Positions 1 to 10,731 are shown, counted from the first letter of the stretch. The stretch is 64,000 bases of DNA from Apostichopus japonicus (GCF_037975245.1 NC_092577.1:31397898-31461897); one strand, 5' to 3'. The notes: generated from the letters alone by a model not told the origin. A program made the numbers and translations.

Positions 1-450
1 CTCACTGCTAAGCCTACTCTTATATTTTACCTTCGTTATGTGCGATCGACACAAATTCTGATGTTAGTAATTGTATTCAACTGGAATCCAAAACGAAATC
101 TCTGGTAATATGTCTTGCCACTTTTGTACGCGTCATTAGGTATATGCAGTCCAGAAGTCGTGTCAGTGACAGATATGACAATAGCTTTTCACGGAACAAA
201 ACAAATTCATATGAGGAAGATACGGCAGGTGATATGAATGAAATGACGTCAGGACGTGTGCAGCGCCGTTCAATATACAAACTACAATTATAGTGAGAAT
301 GCACGACAGCATGTTTTTTTTTTTTCTCGTGCATACAGAGGTGAAGAAGTGCTTAGGTAGTATATGATCGGAGGACAGTAAACCTATCAAATTTCAATAA
401 TTGTGTCGTTTGTGAAGATTAAAAAGTAAAACAATGGTGACTCAGCATCG
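1..450. repeat. Diverged duplicated segment, copy 1 (partner 13179-13520)
   Basis: The block aligns by eye with 13179-13520. Shared landmarks are CTCACTGCTAAGCCTACT at the start, CGATCGACA, AAACGAAATCTCTGGTAATA, TCACGGAACAAAACA, AAATGACGTCA and TGTGCAGCGC. Read on the minus strand, both copies end a possible exon in AAG|GTAAAA (here, exon edge near 31) or AAG|GTAAAC (copy 2, near 13211). Copy 2 lies upstream of the CD20/MS4A-like gene, so this copy may be the 5' region of a tandem paralogue to the left of the window. That last step is inference. A dispersed repeat is the alternative. Confidence 0.7.
244..251. promoter_or_regulatory. CRE palindrome TGACGTCA in duplicated block
   Basis: A perfect CREB/ATF-type 8-mer. 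It is retained at the matching position of copy 2 (13485-13492) although the surrounding bases have diverged, which suggests but does not prove function. Confidence 0.4.
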
Positions 451-868
451 CAAGGCATTTTGAATGGGTGAGGGTCAGCGGAATTACAGCGGAAATATGA
501 GGGCGATGTTTAATTATCGTGTGACAAGAACTTCAAATTAAATCGAAAACGGATGAGAAATTACTACAATTGAGATCATGGCAGTTTCCTTTGGTATCTT
601 GGTTTTGTTCGGTTGTCTGATGTCAGTCATAATGTGCATGGTCATTTTGGTTATAGGGACTATAACTCTGTGTGGACTGCAAGATCGATTTTTCACTACC
701 CATCATTCATTTGAAGACATCGCGGCCCAGGCAACAACGCGGAATAGTTGCATAGGATCAGAGGCGGGTGTGACAAAGAATGGCGTATGTAGTATATTAA
801 CTGTTATTATCGAAACCGTTACGTCATATTTCTATGTAGCGCCACCTACTGAAAGTTGTCGTCAGCCA
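451..868. other. No recognised gene
   Basis: A plus-strand frame from 578 to 892 could give 104 residues with a hydrophobic start. It has no family resemblance, no clear splice context, and runs into the CT-rich repeat next to the gypsy relic. I see no supportable gene here. Confidence 0.5.
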
Positions 869-896
869 TTAAATAAACGAGTCGGTAGTTAACTCT

Positions 897-924
897 GCTC
901 TCTCCACCTCCACCTCTCTCTCCA

Positions 925-955
<31 letters not shown>
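897..955. repeat. CT-rich simple repeat
   Basis: CTCCACCTCT repeats pass into (CT)n. In the minus frame this reads as an Arg-Glu run appended to the gypsy integrase fragment, so the retroelement homology ends here. Confidence 0.9.
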
Positions 956-956
<1 letters not shown>

Positions 957-957
957 C

Positions 958-1560
958 TCATTGAAATCTCTTGAAACAAGACTGTGGCATTGGCATTCCT
1001 ATCATAGGCCTTCTTCCCCTTAACAGCAGCTTCGATTGCATGTTTGTTAGCGATTTCAAATGCTTCTTTCATTCTCTCTTTCCACACCTCTACGTACATC
1101 TTATGGTTATTTGACTCTCCTTGTACCTCATTGAAAGTTTCAAAAATCAGATCAATGGGGAGACGGGATGATCTCCCAAACATCAAGAAAAATGGTGAGT
1201 AATTTTTGCTGCCGTTACGGGTACAGTTGTAGGCATAGAAACAATTGTGTAGGTGGTCCTTCCATTTTGACTTTTGTGTTTCTGTTAGTGTTTTCAGCAT
1301 TCCTTAAATTGTGCGGTTAAATCTCTCCACCTGACTATTGCCTTGTGGATGGTATGGCGTTGTCCGGGAGTGGTTTATTCCAAAATAGATTTGCAATCGG
1401 ATGAAGAGCTGGTTCTCAAACTCTGTCCCTTGGTCGTGGTGGATTCTACGAGGTATTCCAACCTGCATGATGTAATCATTGAACAACGTATCTGCAACTC
1501 CTTGTAAACCAAATGGCGGTATCTCAGATGTAGCACCAGCTGGTCTTTTCCCTTGATCAC
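958..1560 (-). pseudogene. Gypsy integrase core fragment, internally deleted
   Basis: Two abutting minus frames give the second half of the integrase core: [10 protein letters not shown] with the second catalytic Asp, [19 protein letters not shown] with the catalytic Glu, then the typical NCTRNGSKNYSPFFLMFGR stretch. The N-terminal zinc domain and the first catalytic Asp are absent. A stop separates the two frames near 1301-1303. Confidence 0.88.
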
Positions 1561-1601
1561 CCTAGGATCCCACTTTGATAAATTAATTAATAAATGTTGA
1601 T

Positions 1602-1934
1602 TTATTTTAAAAGTTTATCCCACTGCAATAGGAGTTTGGACACATTCTTTGTCTCAGCACGCATGGTCTTTGGCGAAGGCCAGTGGCCACTTTGTTTGTA
1701 GAAAAGCACTCTCGATATGATTTCATCATCTGCCTGCCAGTGTGCCTCTCTCAGCTCACTATTTGATATACTTCTGCCTCTCTTATCTTCAGGGAACTTT
1801 AGTAGTTCAGACACTTCAACACTGGAGCAGACTGTTTCTATCAAAGTCGTCGCCCCTTGGCTCACAGCTTCCACGTTATCTTTTACACAGGTCAGGACAG
1901 TTGGTGACAGTTCTTCAGTGCAGTCATCCATCAT
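1602..1934 (-). pseudogene. Gypsy linker between RNase H and integrase
   Basis: This minus frame follows RNase H and has features of the tether region (ELREAHWQADDEI, RVLFYKQSGHWPSP). The HHCC zinc-binding domain of integrase that should follow is not seen. The frame stops just before a jump into integrase core sequence. Confidence 0.6.
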
Positions 1935-1944
1935 GGTTTTTGTA

Positions 1945-2307
1945 TCATATGGTATTTACCCTCCCAGGTCGATATCGAATGGTGAAATTATAATCTGCCG
2001 GCTCCGAAACCCAACGTTGTCCTGTAGCATTCAGTTTGGCATTTGCTAGTACATAGGTGAAAGGGTTGTTATCTGTATAGACAGTGAAATGCTTCGAATA
2101 AAACAGATAGTCCCTGAATCTTTCTGTTATGATCCGCTTTAGGGCAAGGAATTCTAGTTTCCCTGAATGCATGTAGTAATTCTTTTCAGCCGGAGAAAGA
2201 CTCCGTGATGCGTATGAAATAACTCGGAGCTTTCCGTCTTGCTCTTGGTACAGGATAGCACCGAGGCCTCCATTCGATGCATGTGTGGACAACAAATTCT
2301 TTATCAA
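1945..2307 (-). pseudogene. Gypsy RNase H fragment
   Basis: An open frame of about 120 codons shows the gypsy RNase H signatures ASNGGLGAIL, SYASRSLSPAEKNY, ELEFLAL-like KLEFLALK, and FTVYTDNNPFTYV. The first catalytic Asp of the usual TDAS motif is His here (STHAS), so this copy would be catalytically dead even if expressed. The second acidic (KLE) and third (YTDN) sites are intact. Confidence 0.88.
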
Positions 2308-2365
2308 AGTTTGGGTAACTCATCACTGGAGGGTTGGTCAGAGGCTCCAACAGTTCCTCTAAGGC

Positions 2366-3005
2366 CTAGTGATGTTGTTCTCTCCATACCATTGGATATC
2401 TGGATGGTAACTGCCCTTTTAGGTTGCCCTTGCCTTTTGTTGAGCCTTTACGCCCACCCTTGATTTGTTTACCATTCAGCGTCTTTGCAGGCGGTGGTAC
2501 TGTCAATAGATCATATAGAGGTCTAGCTTTCTTAGAGAAACCTCTGATGAACTGGCGGTAGTACCCTACCAGGCCAAGCATATGCCTTACCTCCCCTACA
2601 GACGTCGGTAACGTTTCCTTGAGATGAAGGACTACCTTGGTATCCTCTGGGTTTGCTCGATAACCCCAGGCTGATACATTTTTCCCAAGTATTTCACTTC
2701 GGACTGGAACAGTTCGCATTTTGAGGCTCTCAGTTTCACACCTTTGGCCTTCAATCTCTGTAAGACTTATTGGAGCCGTCTCAGGTGTTCCTCATGTGTA
2801 TCACTAAAGACCAGTAGATCATCTAGGTAGGTGTAACAGATTTCACCATTCATGTCCTCCCAACACACTTCCATATGTCTCAGAAAGGCTGCTGGGGCAT
2901 TCATCAGACCAAAGGGTATCCTCACCCATTCATAAAGCTCCCACGGAGTGATGAATGCAGTGGCCTGTCGACTCTCTTCGATGATGAAACCCTGGTATAT
3001 ATGAC
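2366..3005 (-). pseudogene. Gypsy reverse transcriptase fragment
   Basis: The palm/fingers region is readable on the minus strand, with the [12 protein letters not shown] motif and an intact active site YLDD encoded at 2818-2829. A TAA at 2767-2769 interrupts the frame shortly after. Around 2680 the reading frame slips between YLGK and the following GYRANPEDT, a conserved gypsy RT stretch. The RT continues to the VRHMLGLVGYYRQFI thumb/connection motif. The N-terminal part of RT is missing or unrecognisable above about 3005. Confidence 0.9.
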
Positions 3006-3060
3006 TTATAAACCGTTAAAGATTGCGGTTAATTGTCGTCAATGTTGCCTCCAAATATAA

Positions 3061-5545
3061 TAAAAGTTTACATGACCACCCGTACTCAAAATTCAAACAT
3101 TGCATTTTTATGACGCTGTTAAAGTAGTTACCGACACTGAGAAATCAAGTTGGCTGTTCTAGTAGTCATAAATGTCCGAGTATAATTTAAGGACGAGAAC
3201 CTTCAGGAAAACGCAAAGTTGTGCTACTATACTACTATTGAATTTTTGTGTTAGATTGAAAGGGGCGGGGTGGGGGCGGGGTAAGGGTGGGAGAGGTGTA
3301 CAGCCCTACCACCCACTCCCAATGAATCCACGAATGTGTACACGAATAATACCGGAAAGTGTGGGTACTCTAAAACCACATGAGTACGATTTAGAGCAAA
3401 AATGATCCGCTAACGTATATACAATGGTAATTAATACAGGGACTTTATTGACTGCGACAGTTATTACGTCGATGTTATAAAATGGTCACTAAATTCCAAC
3501 ACTTACAATAACATTGACATCAAAATGTAAAGCAGCTTTGCGAAATCAACTTGCATATTAATTATAATTTCAAGAAACTCTTTGTGTTCACAAGCTGGTG
3601 ACATAATCAGAGGAAGCCTGCTGTCATTTGTCGTAAGTCGGTACCATAAATCAATAAATTTTATGTTTAATTATTTATTTTTTAGAAATAACAATGTGTC
3701 ATTATAAAAGGAGTAAACACGTATTGAGTTCCATGACGTATCGTGCGATGATTTAGAGATATTCAGACACATCCAAGGTAAGAATTTTACGAGTCGATCC
3801 TTCAATTCAACAACCACCACCGACTTTTTATTTCTTTCTTTTTTGGTTAGACAATAATAAATTTATACCGAACACACAAAAAGTCTTATAGAACTGTCAA
3901 ATAGAAAAATAGAAAATCTGCGTAGCATGAAAGACAATGACAACAGTAAAACTATATGTTTTACGTAAATTTACACCACAGGACGGTGTCCAACACCAGA
4001 TGGTTCTTCTGTGAACTTTCGGGGAGATTAAAAAAAATGGTTTTGCTAACGTTTTGTTTTTCGGAGAAAAAAACAAAACAATTACCATTAGAAATAGAAA
4101 ATTCTCAGTTCATTCAATCAAGAGATCATTTCCTTTCCTATTTATGCTCGTAAATTGTTCTGTATATCTTTGCAGCAGAATATCAAGTTGTCTGTTGATA
4201 TTAACTGTACATGTGTGCAAATATAACAACTCAACTCATTCAAGCAATGCATTCTGGGAAATTGTGGGTTGGATCCATGGCCGGCCAAAGTATAAATTAC
4301 ACAACTTAAAATTGCATTAATTTAAAGAATACTTTTAACATAACTGTTTGTTTGTTGAATCATTAATTGGACATAATTACCCCACTTGTTACACGAAAGC
4401 AATCAAATGCAACATTTACATTTCAGCTTTTGCTTCTGAACTTTTTCAAGATAATACAAAAAGGAAAATAAAAAAACCTCTGAACTTTCCCATCAGTGAA
4501 CAAGTTAACCTATTTTTGAATGTGTAAAAATACAACGCTTACATTTCTAATTGTGCATTTATACAACAAATTGTCATTTACTGTTTTAAAAACAGCTGCG
4601 AAAGCAAGTATATCTCCTAGTTTCTTGTTAGTAGATGCAATTGCAGGAGGAAAAGACAGCATTAAAACAACATAACTAGCTGCAGGAAGGAAAGACAAAT
4701 TTATACTGTAGCTGAGTAATTATTATAAAATATATTCTTTGGACTAAATAAAATTATAAAATCTTATAGAGTACAAAACAACTGACTAAAAGAATACAGT
4801 ACAAAATCTTTTTAATATCAATTAAGTAAACCTGTAACAGTCTTGTCAAATTTTGTGGTTAAAATTCTAAGACTTTTTTTCTTCCAGTTCTCTTCATGTA
4901 GTACCTTTACCTCAATTTATATTTCCAAAAACGAAAACTGACATAAATATCAGTTATAATATATATAATTATAATAATGTTTAATTCCACTTTGAAATTG
5001 ACACCAAACTTAAAACACCAAAAATACTTATATTTAGAGCTGAAGAATCTTAATTTCTTTGCAAATGTGCCTGTGAAGAATGAAAAGATGAAGTAATCGC
5101 CATTTTAAATTCAACACACCATGAATTTTACGATCACCCATAATTACCAAAAATAAACTGCCATTTTGTAAGTTTGATACAGTTTCTCCTCTATCATTTC
5201 GTAAACAAAGTTTCATTTATTGAAAGCAATAGGTCCTGAGTATAATCTATCGAAAGTTACATTTGGCACTATAGACCGATGAACCTTGTTTGTCTTTTAA
5301 TATTATTTCTAACTTTATTTTATGGTTACCATAAGACTACAATCAGACTGATAATATGAAGCATCTGTGTAGTACAAAATCCAAGATGGCCAACTTGCAA
5401 TTTGTTTAGCAATGTTGGCTAATCTGTTTAATGATAATATAACGAGGTCAAAAAGACGAATTATCTTCTGACACCAAATGCAGAATGGCAACAACACCAA
5501 CAAGTTTTAAAAACAATTTAAAAAAAAAGTAAAAGGGGGCCATGT
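3061..5545. other. Gene-free stretch and 3' flank of the CD20-like gene
   Basis: AT-rich DNA with no supportable reading frame. A G-rich run at about 3260-3296 (four or more GGGG blocks) could form a G-quadruplex. The right end is probably 3' UTR of the minus-strand CD20-like gene; possible minus-strand AATAAA signals lie at 5314-5319 and 5216-5221. Confidence 0.6.
5314..5319 (-). terminator. Possible polyadenylation signal of the CD20-like gene
   Basis: TTTATT on the plus strand is AATAAA on the minus strand, about 230 bases after the stop codon. A second candidate is at 5216-5221. In AT-rich DNA such hexamers occur often by chance. Confidence 0.35.
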
Positions 5546-6061
5546 TTAGTTATTGATGGTAACATAGCTATCATCCTCATTATCAGCTCTGTTGTTGCTA
5601 GGATCATCTGGTGGAGGAGCCGGTCTGTACTGGGGATCTGCATATGAATATTCTTGTTGATTCCCTGGTGAATGGATCGCTCTTTCATATGTAGCATTGG
5701 GTTGTAAGTAAGTGGAATCATCATCGGCTTGTACAGGAGCAGTCGCTCCTTCCCTTACATCGGGAGTTAAATACATGCCACTGGATGGTGGTTGGGACAC
5801 AGGTGGTGGTTGTTGGGACGCAAGTGGTGGTTGGTACACAGGTGGTGGTTGGGACACAGGTGATGGTTGGTAAGCAGGTGGTGGTTGGGACACAGGTGGG
5901 ACTACTACTTGCTGAGGTAGACCACCACTGGGCAAAGCATGTCCAGTTGTTTGTATCACTGGGTAAGGTGCAAGTTGGCCTGGATAGGGAGGTGGGGGCC
6001 CATTCTGAACGATGAATGGCGAAGGGCTCTGAAACTGTGGGACCTGTGTTTGATAGTACAT
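5546..6061 (-). CDS. CD20-like gene, last exon (proline-rich cytoplasmic tail)
   Basis: The acceptor is TTATATAACAG; the exon ends at the TAA stop. It holds an imperfect repeat of PPPxYQP / SQPPP units about 8-12 residues long. PPPY, PPAY and PPVY fit the PPxY ligand of WW domains, as found in NEDD4-type ubiquitin ligases. The acidic end has four Tyr residues (STYLQP, ATYERA, EYSYAD, DSYVTI). Confidence 0.75.
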   Translation of the reverse strand: MYYQTQVPQFQSPSPFIVQNGPPPPYPGQLAPYPVIQTTGHALPSGGLPQQVVVPPVSQPPPAYQPSPVSQPPPVYQPPLASQQPPPVSQPPSSGMYLTPDVREGATAPVQADDDSTYLQPNATYERAIHSPGNQQEYSYADPQYRPAPPPDDPSNNRADNEDDSYVTINN

Positions 6062-9000
6062 CTGTTATATAAATAGAGAGAAAGAATACAGAAATTCCTT
6101 AGAATGCCTATGTGAACATCTTGAGGGAAAAAGAAAGGAGAAATATTGAGTTTGCAAGAAGGCATCTAAAGCACTTAATACATTTTTCAAGCACAATTGA
6201 TTTAGATATTATCAAGGAAAGCAGGCAGAAGAGGTTTTGGTACACTGAATGTGATCACTATTGCCTCTACAATTGGGAAACAAGTCAAAAAGTGGATACT
6301 CATGTTTGTCAGCAAGCATTTCACTTCAAATCTAAAAGGTACTTTCCATCAATGAGGCATTTAATAGCTTTAATAATTTAACAATCCCCATTGTCTAATA
6401 ATAATTTTGTTTGTCAAGAAAGTCCATGAATACTAAGATGTGACATCTGCTGTGATAGCAAATGCAAACTTTATCAATAATGTGCATAACTCTTTTCAAA
6501 TGACCTCGATAGAGAAGGAAATTTGCATTGCTGCATGTGAAGCCGGCTTTACATGCACCGTGTACAACAGACCACGAGCATGGTGTTGTATGGCGGGCCA
6601 TCAGTCTTAAATCGTGGGGAATCGACTTATACCGATTTAAATCGACATATACCAAATTTCCTTTGATTTATACGAGTTTCCAGCAGCTTAATTGACTTCA
6701 ACCGATTTAAATCGACATATATCAGTTTAATTCAACATATGATCGATTTAAATCGATATATACCAATTTAAATCGACATATACCAATGTATATCGTCATA
6801 TACCAGTTTAAATCGATGATATGTCAAATTAAATCTGTATATGTCATTTTAAATCGACATATACCAATTTAATTTGACTATACCAGTTTAAATCGACCTA
6901 TATCGATTTAAATCGACATATACCAATTTAAATCGATGATATGTAAAATAAATCGGTAGACGTCGATTTCCTTGGACCTATACCAGTTTTTAGCAACTCA
7001 AAGTGACAAATACCTATTTAAATTGACATATCATCGATTTAGCTCATTAACATATTCCATATGCCAATTTCGGTGATGATCAATATCATCGATTTAAATT
7101 GACAAAACCTTAACAATGACAGCAACATCAGTATGACTTGGTCACCAGAGGGCAGGGGAAAGAGAGGGCAACCAAAAACAACATGGCGTAGGACAGTAGA
7201 TAAAGAGAGAGAGAGAGGGCTGGTCGGCAATCCAGGAATAAGGCCAGAAATGCAGCTGCCGACCGAGATAAATGGTGACGCTCTGTTGAGGCCTTATTTG
7301 CCTCTAAGCAAGAAGAAGACAGATAAAGATTAGAAATTGGTATATGTTGATTTAAATCAGTATATGTCGAGTTTAACTGGTATAAGTCGAATTAAATTGT
7401 TATATGTCGATTTAATTCGATGATATGTCAAATTAAACTGGTATATGTCGATTTAAATCGGTAGAAGTCAATTTTAGCTGCTGGAAACTGGTATAAGTCA
7501 AATTAAATTGATATATGCCGATTTAAATCGGTATATGTCCATTCCCCAAGATTTGAGACTGATGGCCCGCCATAAGTGTCTCTGTGTTAAATTATGACAC
7601 ACATGTTATATTTTATTTCTCGTTGGTAAAAATTTGTGTTGAAAAGACGCCATCTTTTTATTGCATGTACTTTAATTTCATTGAGGGATTTCTTATTAAA
7701 CTTTGGAAACACAACTTTTGGTTGTCAAAGGTTTTAACTTTTGACAACCAAATTTTCAAGTTTGTAAGTTATTTTTAATATTTGCCTTCATCATTATGTT
7801 GTTTTTCTTCATCCACACAATTGATTTACTTACCATGTGTTGTCTTGGCGTGCTATTACAGCAATCCAAGCCACTGCAAGTGGAACTTGCTCCAATAATG
7901 GCCACCACAAATTCTGCTAACAAGCAAGTTAACATGATGCAATGCATTGCTAAGTGAAGTCTTGCAGCTGATAAAGTCTGTAATAAATATGAATATTCAT
8001 TTAAAATGGCAATCGACAAATTTTCCATCCTTGTAAGTACTAGTAGATTAAACCAGGACTGTTGTGCAACAAAATGGACAATTGATTACTTAGTACCACC
8101 AGTAGGGGAATCCGATAGAGTTGTCGTTTAATTTATTTTCCACTTAAAAGATAACTTTAGGCAGATTTGAAGTCTTCATATGTCACATCCAAGAAAAAAT
8201 GAAATATTTGAGTGCTGGAAATGTTTCTATGGCTATTCCCGTTTTTATGTTATTCTGCTTAAAAGAAAAATGCTAAATCTCTCTAATGATCCTTTCAGGC
8301 TAAATTGATGACGACGTCGACATCTCTGTGCAGCGCAAAATGTTATTTGTTCAATCTATTGTCTTACAAATTAACAATAATTGGGACAAGAAAATGTTCT
8401 TTTTTCTTCATACAGCAACAGACCACACCTGATTAACTTTCCACACCACTTTGTCATTTGACAAATTTCTAACATTTTGTCAACATGTCATATGAGTCTA
8501 TAAAAGTCTTATATTTTCCCATTGTGTTTGTGTTGAATCTGAGCAACTGACTTACTGGTCTGTGTATTAGACTACATAGTCCAGTCACTTGAACTGTTTA
8601 TTTAAAGGTTCAGTCCTCAAACATTAAAAGTGCTATAGGAATACAGTCTGGACTAGACAGCAGTGTTTGATGTTCTACAGCATAAAAGAACTATTTTTTG
8701 GCCTAAGGCCATCCTTTAATGGTTATACTCCTCTGTAAATCTTAAATAACACTCACATCTTTAATACACTCTCTCTCAAGTTGTGACAGGTTCTTCGGAG
8801 TTGTATAATATGAAGACCCATAACGATATGGTTTGCATGGGTCATCATAGCTGCTGCCTGAATCATCCTGCAATACAGCCCTTATCCGGTTTGATTTACC
8901 CAATGAAATTGACACTGGGATAAGACCAATTCCTGAAATCACACAGACAGTTATTGAGAACGCCATGTAGAGAGAAATCTGTAGATTGGAGGGAGAAAAA

Positions 9001-10731
9001 ATTAATCTATCAGATATTACTACCTCAAAAGACAAGCTGTTTAAAGATTTCTCTGAGTTTAAGTAGCACATTCTAAGCATCATACATACATAATAGAGCC
9101 CTTCCAAGCAAAACATGGCATCCCTCACCCCCTTTCTCTGCAGTACAGTACCAAAATGGCTTACCGTACTTTCTGACTTGTAATGTGAGTACAAAGACCC
9201 ACGTACCAGTATGAGTACAGGAAATTTGCTACGAGTAGGCTACGAGACATACTGTAAGAGTGTACTCCATCATGAGTACAGATTGGAGACTACAAGTCTG
9301 CTTAACTGTAAGATCATATGTAGGCATGGATCAGCCTGACAGTTGCATAGTTTCAAAACAGTTTTGCAATTGTCAAATGCATTCAATAATTCTCTAACTA
9401 GGAGCACCATGCATGGATGCGTTACCATAGATCACTTTGATTGACTGAAAGGGAATCCATGTTTGTGAGAAAAATACCATCATAATCCCAAAAAGTATCC
9501 TACGTTTTGGTTTAGTCTTGAGATTGACATTACTCTTCTATGTGATTACAGGAACTGACTGGTGTTGATTAAATCAACAGTAGTTCTCCTGTCGTATTTT
9601 CTACCGATCTTACAAACTAACAGCCTTTTTCTTCTCTTTCGTATGGAGAAGTTACTTTTAATTACTCACCAGTGTTTGATTTTTTTTGCTGAAAATCCCA
9701 CAGACAGAATTAAAGATGACAGCCTGTAATGGAAATTAAAATCAAATAATGTGATCAGGTTTTCATAGTGAGCAATAAACGTTATTTAACATAAAACTGT
9801 GCACACTTGTACTTAATTATAAGTTGCATCCATATTATCTCTTTGTAGATATGTGATATAATAGAGTAATAGTACTAGTAGAGTTACATTCTCTTTATTT
9901 TTATTTTCATATTTTTAAGGAAGTATGTGCAAATTATGGACACTGAAAATACTTTAGTGCCAAACATACAGTTAGATTATGTTAAGGGCTTCGAGACAAT
10001 TTTGATTCAGAAATTTGCAAAAACTACCTTCATGAATACAGAAATTTATCATTTGTAATAAATATTTAAAAATTAGGAAAAGAAAAGCAAAGAGGAAGTT
10101 AAAGATAACAGATTCTAGTGTCACTACATGACATCACAGAGTTACAAAATGACAGCCCCCATACAGGACTTTTATACTACAGTATGATAAACAGAGCCAA
10201 GATTTTTCTCAGATGTTTTGGGGGAGTTGTTAATCGCAAAGATGAATATAATCTTGAGGTGATAGCTGGGTTTTGTTTACCTTATACAGGAATATTGGAA
10301 ATTGTAGGGCTTACCTGTAGTACATTTGAGCCATGAAAGTCTGACACCTGAAAACATTTAAGACATTCATTAAACCTGAATTAAGTTAACTGTTTTGACT
10401 ATTACGACAGAAATTCAAAATAATACAGTACCACGCCGATCCAAATACACCAGGCCTGCTTATCTCTTCTGTCTATTCCTTCTACAGTGTTTCTGTTGTA
10501 GCTTCTAGTGTCATAATTTACTTCTGGAAAGTCAACTGCAATGACAACTATTCCACAGATAAGAAGAGCCAGACCAAGGATAGCCTGAATGAAACCAGTA
10601 CTCCTTCTAGCTGGGAAACCTCTGCGCGGCTCCGCTGAGGTTTGTGTTTCCGTCGGTACCACTGGAGGTGCAACTGTTTGCCACTGCATGGCCTGTGGTA
10701 AAGGCTGTTGTACTGTTTGAACACCCTGCAT
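5546..10731 (-). CDS. CD20/MS4A-like four-pass membrane protein (5 coding exons)
   Basis: The exon chain on the minus strand is 10432-10731, 9670-9723, 8757-8978, 7834-7977 and 5546-6061. Every intron is phase 0 with GT..AG ends, giving about 411 residues. Four hydrophobic spans appear in the CD20-like (MS4A) arrangement: TM1 GFIQAILGLALLICGIVVIAV, TM2 across the exon 1/2 join (WCIWIGV + AVIFNSVCGIF), TM3 ISLYMAFSITVCVISGIG and TM4 MLTCLLAEFVVAIIGAS. The largest loop, TM3-TM4, has two cysteines (DPCKP, ERECIK), matching the disulphide-bearing loop of MS4A proteins. The N- and C-termini should be cytoplasmic. The last exon is a 171-residue Pro/Gln-rich tail with three PPxY motifs, much longer than in CD20. 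MS4A proteins are surface adaptors or ion-flux modulators; the ligand here is unknown. The first codon after the upstream acceptor is ATG, so the true start could lie in another exon. Gene context on both sides is unrelated. Confidence 0.75.
6589..7574. mobile_element. Long inverted-repeat MITE, TATGGCGGGCCATCAG ends, in intron 4 of the CD20-like gene
   Basis: The left end TATGGCGGGCCATCAGTCT is the reverse complement of the right end AGACTGATGGCCCGCCATA. The inside is a degenerate array of CGATTTAAATCGACATATACC-like units that is itself self-complementary, so the whole element could fold as a long hairpin. The outermost TA may be the target duplication, which would fit Tc1/mariner-like insertion. 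A non-LTR fragment is inserted in the middle. A second, half-length copy ends at 44276. Confidence 0.85.
7110..7335 (+). pseudogene. 3' end of a non-LTR retrotransposon ORF, nested in the MITE
   Basis: The plus frame reads TWSPEGRGKRGQPKTTWRRT, then VDKERERG and an end rich in Lys. This is the characteristic C-terminal tail of many invertebrate non-LTR reverse transcriptase ORFs (W-P-G-KRKRGRPK-TWRRTV). The middle is frame-shifted relative to that family. It interrupts the CGATTTAAATCG array of the host MITE, so it inserted after the MITE formed. Confidence 0.75.
7834..7977 (-). CDS. CD20-like gene, exon 4 (TM4)
   Basis: The acceptor is ATTTATTACAG and the donor is ATG|GTAAGT. The 48 codons hold TM4 and the juxtamembrane run STCSGLDCCNSTPRQHM. 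The CC pair close to the membrane is a plausible palmitoylation site. Confidence 0.75.
8757..8978 (-). CDS. CD20-like gene, exon 3 (TM3 and large loop)
   Basis: The acceptor is TCTACAG and the donor is AAAGAT|GTGAGT. The 74 codons hold TM3 and a hydrophilic loop rich in Ser, Tyr and Asp. One Cys lies mid-loop and another near the end; I infer a disulphide from the family. Confidence 0.75.
9670..9723 (-). CDS. CD20-like gene, exon 2 (54 nt, rest of TM2)
   Basis: The acceptor is TTCCATTACAG and the donor is CTG|GTGAGT. The 18 codons AVIFNSVCGIFSKKNQTL complete TM2 and end in a basic/polar turn, just where CD20 family proteins have ISGSLS..EKN. Confidence 0.7.
10315..10347 (-). other. Candidate 33-nt micro-exon in the CD20-like gene
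   Basis: Thirty-three bases lie between TTTTCAG and GTAAGC, open in phase 0 and translating to VSDFHGSNVLQ. Including it would insert a polar stretch into TM2, so it would be an alternative exon or a chance match. See the findings. Confidence 0.3.
10432..10731 (-). CDS. CD20-like gene, exon 1 of coding region
   Basis: 100 codons. The upstream edge reads CTTTTAG|ATG, a splice acceptor touching the ATG, so a non-coding (or short coding) exon must lie further right. The donor is GTG|GTACTG. It encodes a Gln/Pro-rich N-terminus, a basic RRGFPARR patch before TM1, a short acidic/Tyr loop and the start of TM2. Confidence 0.75.

Larger units (their letters stand above)
870..3060 (-). mobile_element. 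Decayed Ty3/gypsy-type LTR retrotransposon (pol only)
   Basis: Reading leftwards on the minus strand the order is reverse transcriptase, RNase H, linker, integrase, the order expected for Ty3/gypsy pol. No gag, protease, LTR pair or primer-binding site was recognised. The element has at least one in-frame stop (2767-2769) and a frameshift in RT, a His in place of the first catalytic Asp of RNase H, and a shortened integrase. It is a fossil and not a working element. Confidence 0.9.

Noticed and set aside
578-892. 104-codon plus-strand frame
   Set aside because: Hydrophobic start but no family resemblance or splice support, and the end runs into repeat sequence.
5785-6015. Val/Gly repeat frame on the plus strand
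   Set aside because: Antisense of the proline-rich tail of the CD20-like gene.
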